NCBI GenBank assembly: GCA_949486985.1
Contig: CATBLW010000055.1
Location: 1-7,425 of the forward strand
Direction: 5' to 3'
Length of the DNA stretch: 7,425 bases
Source: Prochlorococcus marinus str. MIT 9215
Lineage (GTDB): Bacteria > Cyanobacteriota > Cyanobacteriia > PCC-6307 > Cyanobiaceae
The notes under the pieces are model-generated. The model was not told the origin of the DNA and made no database searches. It worked only from the letters and a program-made list of their open reading frames with translations. A program made the position numbers and the translations under genes. Positions 5,983 to 7,425 of this stretch are shown piece by piece (positions within the stretch are counted from its first letter, which is position 1; each line of letters opens with the position of its first letter).

Positions 5983-7318
5983 CTGCGGCATAAACCCCAT
6001 CGCCTCCGCTTTCTAAGCCAGGCCAACGTTGCTGCTCATGATTCAGCTTCAAGTGATCATGCTTAGCCATTAACGCCTTGATCTGAGCAACGTTCTCAGC
6101 CGGATGAATCGTGCATGTCGAATACACCAACCGACCACCAGGGCTGAGGAGTGGCAAAAGCGCTTCCAGCAGCCGCGCTTGCAAAAGCACCAACTCCTCA
6201 ACCTGCAATGGGGTGATTCGCCAACGAGCATCAGGGTGGCGAGCCAAAGTGCCCAACCCCGAACAAGGCGCATCCAAAAGAATGCGTTGGAAAGAGCCAC
6301 GCCAATCTGGCTTCAGCTCCAACAGCTTTGTCGCATCAGCGGCCAATGCATTCATCGTTGTCGCACCAAGGCGAGAAGCATTGGCTGTTACGCGTTTCAA
6401 CCTGCCAGCAGAACGATCCACAGCCCACAACTCACCTTGATTGCCCATCAGCTCTGCCAAGTGTGATGCCTTGCCTCCGGGTGCTGCACAAGCATCAAGA
6501 ACACGGTCTCCAGGCTCTGCCTTCAACAGCGGGGCCACCCACTGAGCCGCACGATCTTGAACGCACCAATGGCCTTCTAAATAACCCGGCCATTGGCGCA
6601 GGTCACCAACACTGCCAATAACCTGCAGACCATCAGGGCAATCTTCAATCGGCGTGCTCTCGATATCAAAAGCCGCGAGCGATTGCTGAACGTTCTGGCG
6701 ACTGGCTCGCAGACGGTTAACCCGTAAATCCAGAGGCGGCACCTGATTACAGCTTTTGGCAATTACCTCTGCGCCTGCCTCTCCCCGCCAAAGCAGCAGC
6801 TGTTCGGCAATCCATAACGGCAACGACTGCTCCTGAGCCAACCTTGCTGCCGGATCCTCAAGTATCGGCAAGCCATCACCAGCATCTCGAGCCCGCAAAG
6901 CGGAGCGCAAAATGCCATTAACCACTGGGGACAACTTCGACAATTTTCCGGTTTTCGCCAGCTCTACCGTCGTATTCACTGCTGCTGCTGCTGGTATTCG
7001 CTCCATCCGCAGAATCTGATAGAGGCCCAAATGAAGCAACCAACGCAGCACAGGCGGTTGCTTACGGGCTGGCACTTTGCCAAGACGATCAAGCCAAGCA
7101 TCAAGCCACTGACGCTGACGAATCGCGCCATAACTCAGCTCAGTAACCAGGCTGCGATCAGGACCCGTTAACGGCTGTTGACGCAAAGCTCGATCGAGAG
7201 CGACATCGGCATAGGCCCCTGCAGCGACTGCTTGCAAAACCTCCCAGGCCACCTGCCTCGGCAGCAAACCCTGCGCTGCAGACTTCCCCTTCGCAGCGGC
7301 GTCAGGCAGGGCTGTCAT
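5966..7318 (-). CDS. rsmB: 16S rRNA (cytosine-967 C5)-methyltransferase RsmB (Sun)
   Basis: RsmB is a cytoplasmic SAM-dependent enzyme that makes m5C967 in 16S rRNA. From ATG 7318 it has 450 residues, matching the family. The N-terminal ~140 residues form a NusB-like RNA-binding domain (AWEVLQAVAAGAYADVALDRAL at the start; VNGILR near 133-138). The C-terminal Rossmann domain has motif I DACAAPGGK (275-283), the acidic D301 of AVDRS, motif IV LLDAPCSGLG with Cys352, and motif VI YSTCTIHPAENV with the catalytic Cys402. Both cysteines of the RsmB/NOP2 type are present. TTG at 7324 is an alternative start two codons upstream. ATG 7318 is preferred as a better codon and because it overlaps, as ATGA, the end of an open frame coming from the right edge. 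No clear ribosome site was seen. The gene converges on the PBP gene, leaving two bases between stops. Confidence 0.95.
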   Translation of the reverse strand: MTALPDAAAKGKSAAQGLLPRQVAWEVLQAVAAGAYADVALDRALRQQPLTGPDRSLVTELSYGAIRQRQWLDAWLDRLGKVPARKQPPVLRWLLHLGLYQILRMERIPAAAAVNTTVELAKTGKLSKLSPVVNGILRSALRARDAGDGLPILEDPAARLAQEQSLPLWIAEQLLLWRGEAGAEVIAKSCNQVPPLDLRVNRLRASRQNVQQSLAAFDIESTPIEDCPDGLQVIGSVGDLRQWPGYLEGHWCVQDRAAQWVAPLLKAEPGDRVLDACAAPGGKASHLAELMGNQGELWAVDRSAGRLKRVTANASRLGATTMNALAADATKLLELKPDWRGSFQRILLDAPCSGLGTLARHPDARWRITPLQVEELVLLQARLLEALLPLLSPGGRLVYSTCTIHPAENVAQIKALMAKHDHLKLNHEQQRWPGLESGGDGVYAAAIDRC

Positions 7319-7425
7319 AAACAAACACTGGGCAAATGGTCCACGGAGCTCAAGAGGTTCAGTGTGGCTGCTTTTTGCAAAACCAACATCTCAATGATTG
7401 CTTTTAGAGATCTCTTCCCTAGGCC
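7319..7425. other. Sequence upstream of rsmB to window edge; possible end of another minus-strand gene
   Basis: No complete gene lies here. On the minus strand one frame is open from base 7425 for 36 codons and ends at TGA 7315-7317, overlapping the rsmB ATG by four bases. This is the arrangement expected of a coupled upstream gene, but the stretch is short and its peptide (for example GLGKRSLKAIIEMLV) is not recognised. A 10-bp palindrome AGAGATCTCT occurs at 7406-7415. No convincing promoter for rsmB was found. Confidence 0.25.

Noticed and set aside
6104..6466. Plus-strand frames of 109-120 residues opposite rsmB
   Set aside because: They lie wholly antisense to conserved methyltransferase motifs and have no recognisable domain or ribosome site.
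1..7425. Mobile elements, CRISPR arrays, defence or secondary-metabolite systems, tRNA/rRNA genes
   Set aside because: No transposase or integrase motifs, no regularly spaced repeats, no cloverleaf or rRNA-like sequence was seen; almost every base is accounted for by core housekeeping or photosynthesis genes.

Overview
The window looks like ordinary chromosomal core sequence from a marine picocyanobacterium: Prochlorococcus of a higher-GC, low-light type or a marine Synechococcus. The evidence is a chlorophyll synthase, a cyanobacterial-type UbiE/MenG quinone methyltransferase, a small PetP/DUF2862-type protein found in oxygenic phototrophs, and very compact packing with 4-base gene overlaps. 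The genus cannot be settled from this sequence alone. No mobile element, CRISPR array, rRNA or tRNA was seen, and nothing resembles a new multi-gene system.

Left part (1-990). A plus-strand cupin protein enters from the left edge. Its frame is open to base 1 and carries a lipobox-like Cys, so it is probably a lipoprotein cut by the window. It converges on a minus-strand protein of 117 residues with no recognised function. The 164-base gap between them holds two imperfect stem-loops.

Middle left (991-2748, minus strand). In transcription order the genes are hisF, a small two-helix membrane protein and menG (ubiE family). The small protein and menG overlap by four bases, so this is probably one transcription unit. 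The 117-residue gene may follow as a distal member, after a gap containing a perfect 8-bp stem-loop. The unit joins histidine/purine metabolism to phylloquinone synthesis, a linkage that probably reflects genome compaction.

Middle right (2808-5963, plus strand). A 59-base divergent gap separates hisF from a second run of genes: the PetP/DUF2862-like protein, chlG (chlorophyll synthase, best start GTG at 3037) and a class A penicillin-binding protein. The gaps are 10 nt and then a 4-nt overlap, so they are probably co-transcribed and, for the last pair, translationally coupled. The unit mixes thylakoid photosynthesis functions with peptidoglycan synthesis.

Right part (5966-7425, minus strand). 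rsmB (sun), a 16S rRNA m5C methyltransferase, converges on the PBP gene with only two bases between the stop codons. The last ~100 bases, upstream of rsmB, hold no confident gene. One minus-strand frame is open from the window edge and overlaps the rsmB ATG by four bases, so an upstream gene may end there.
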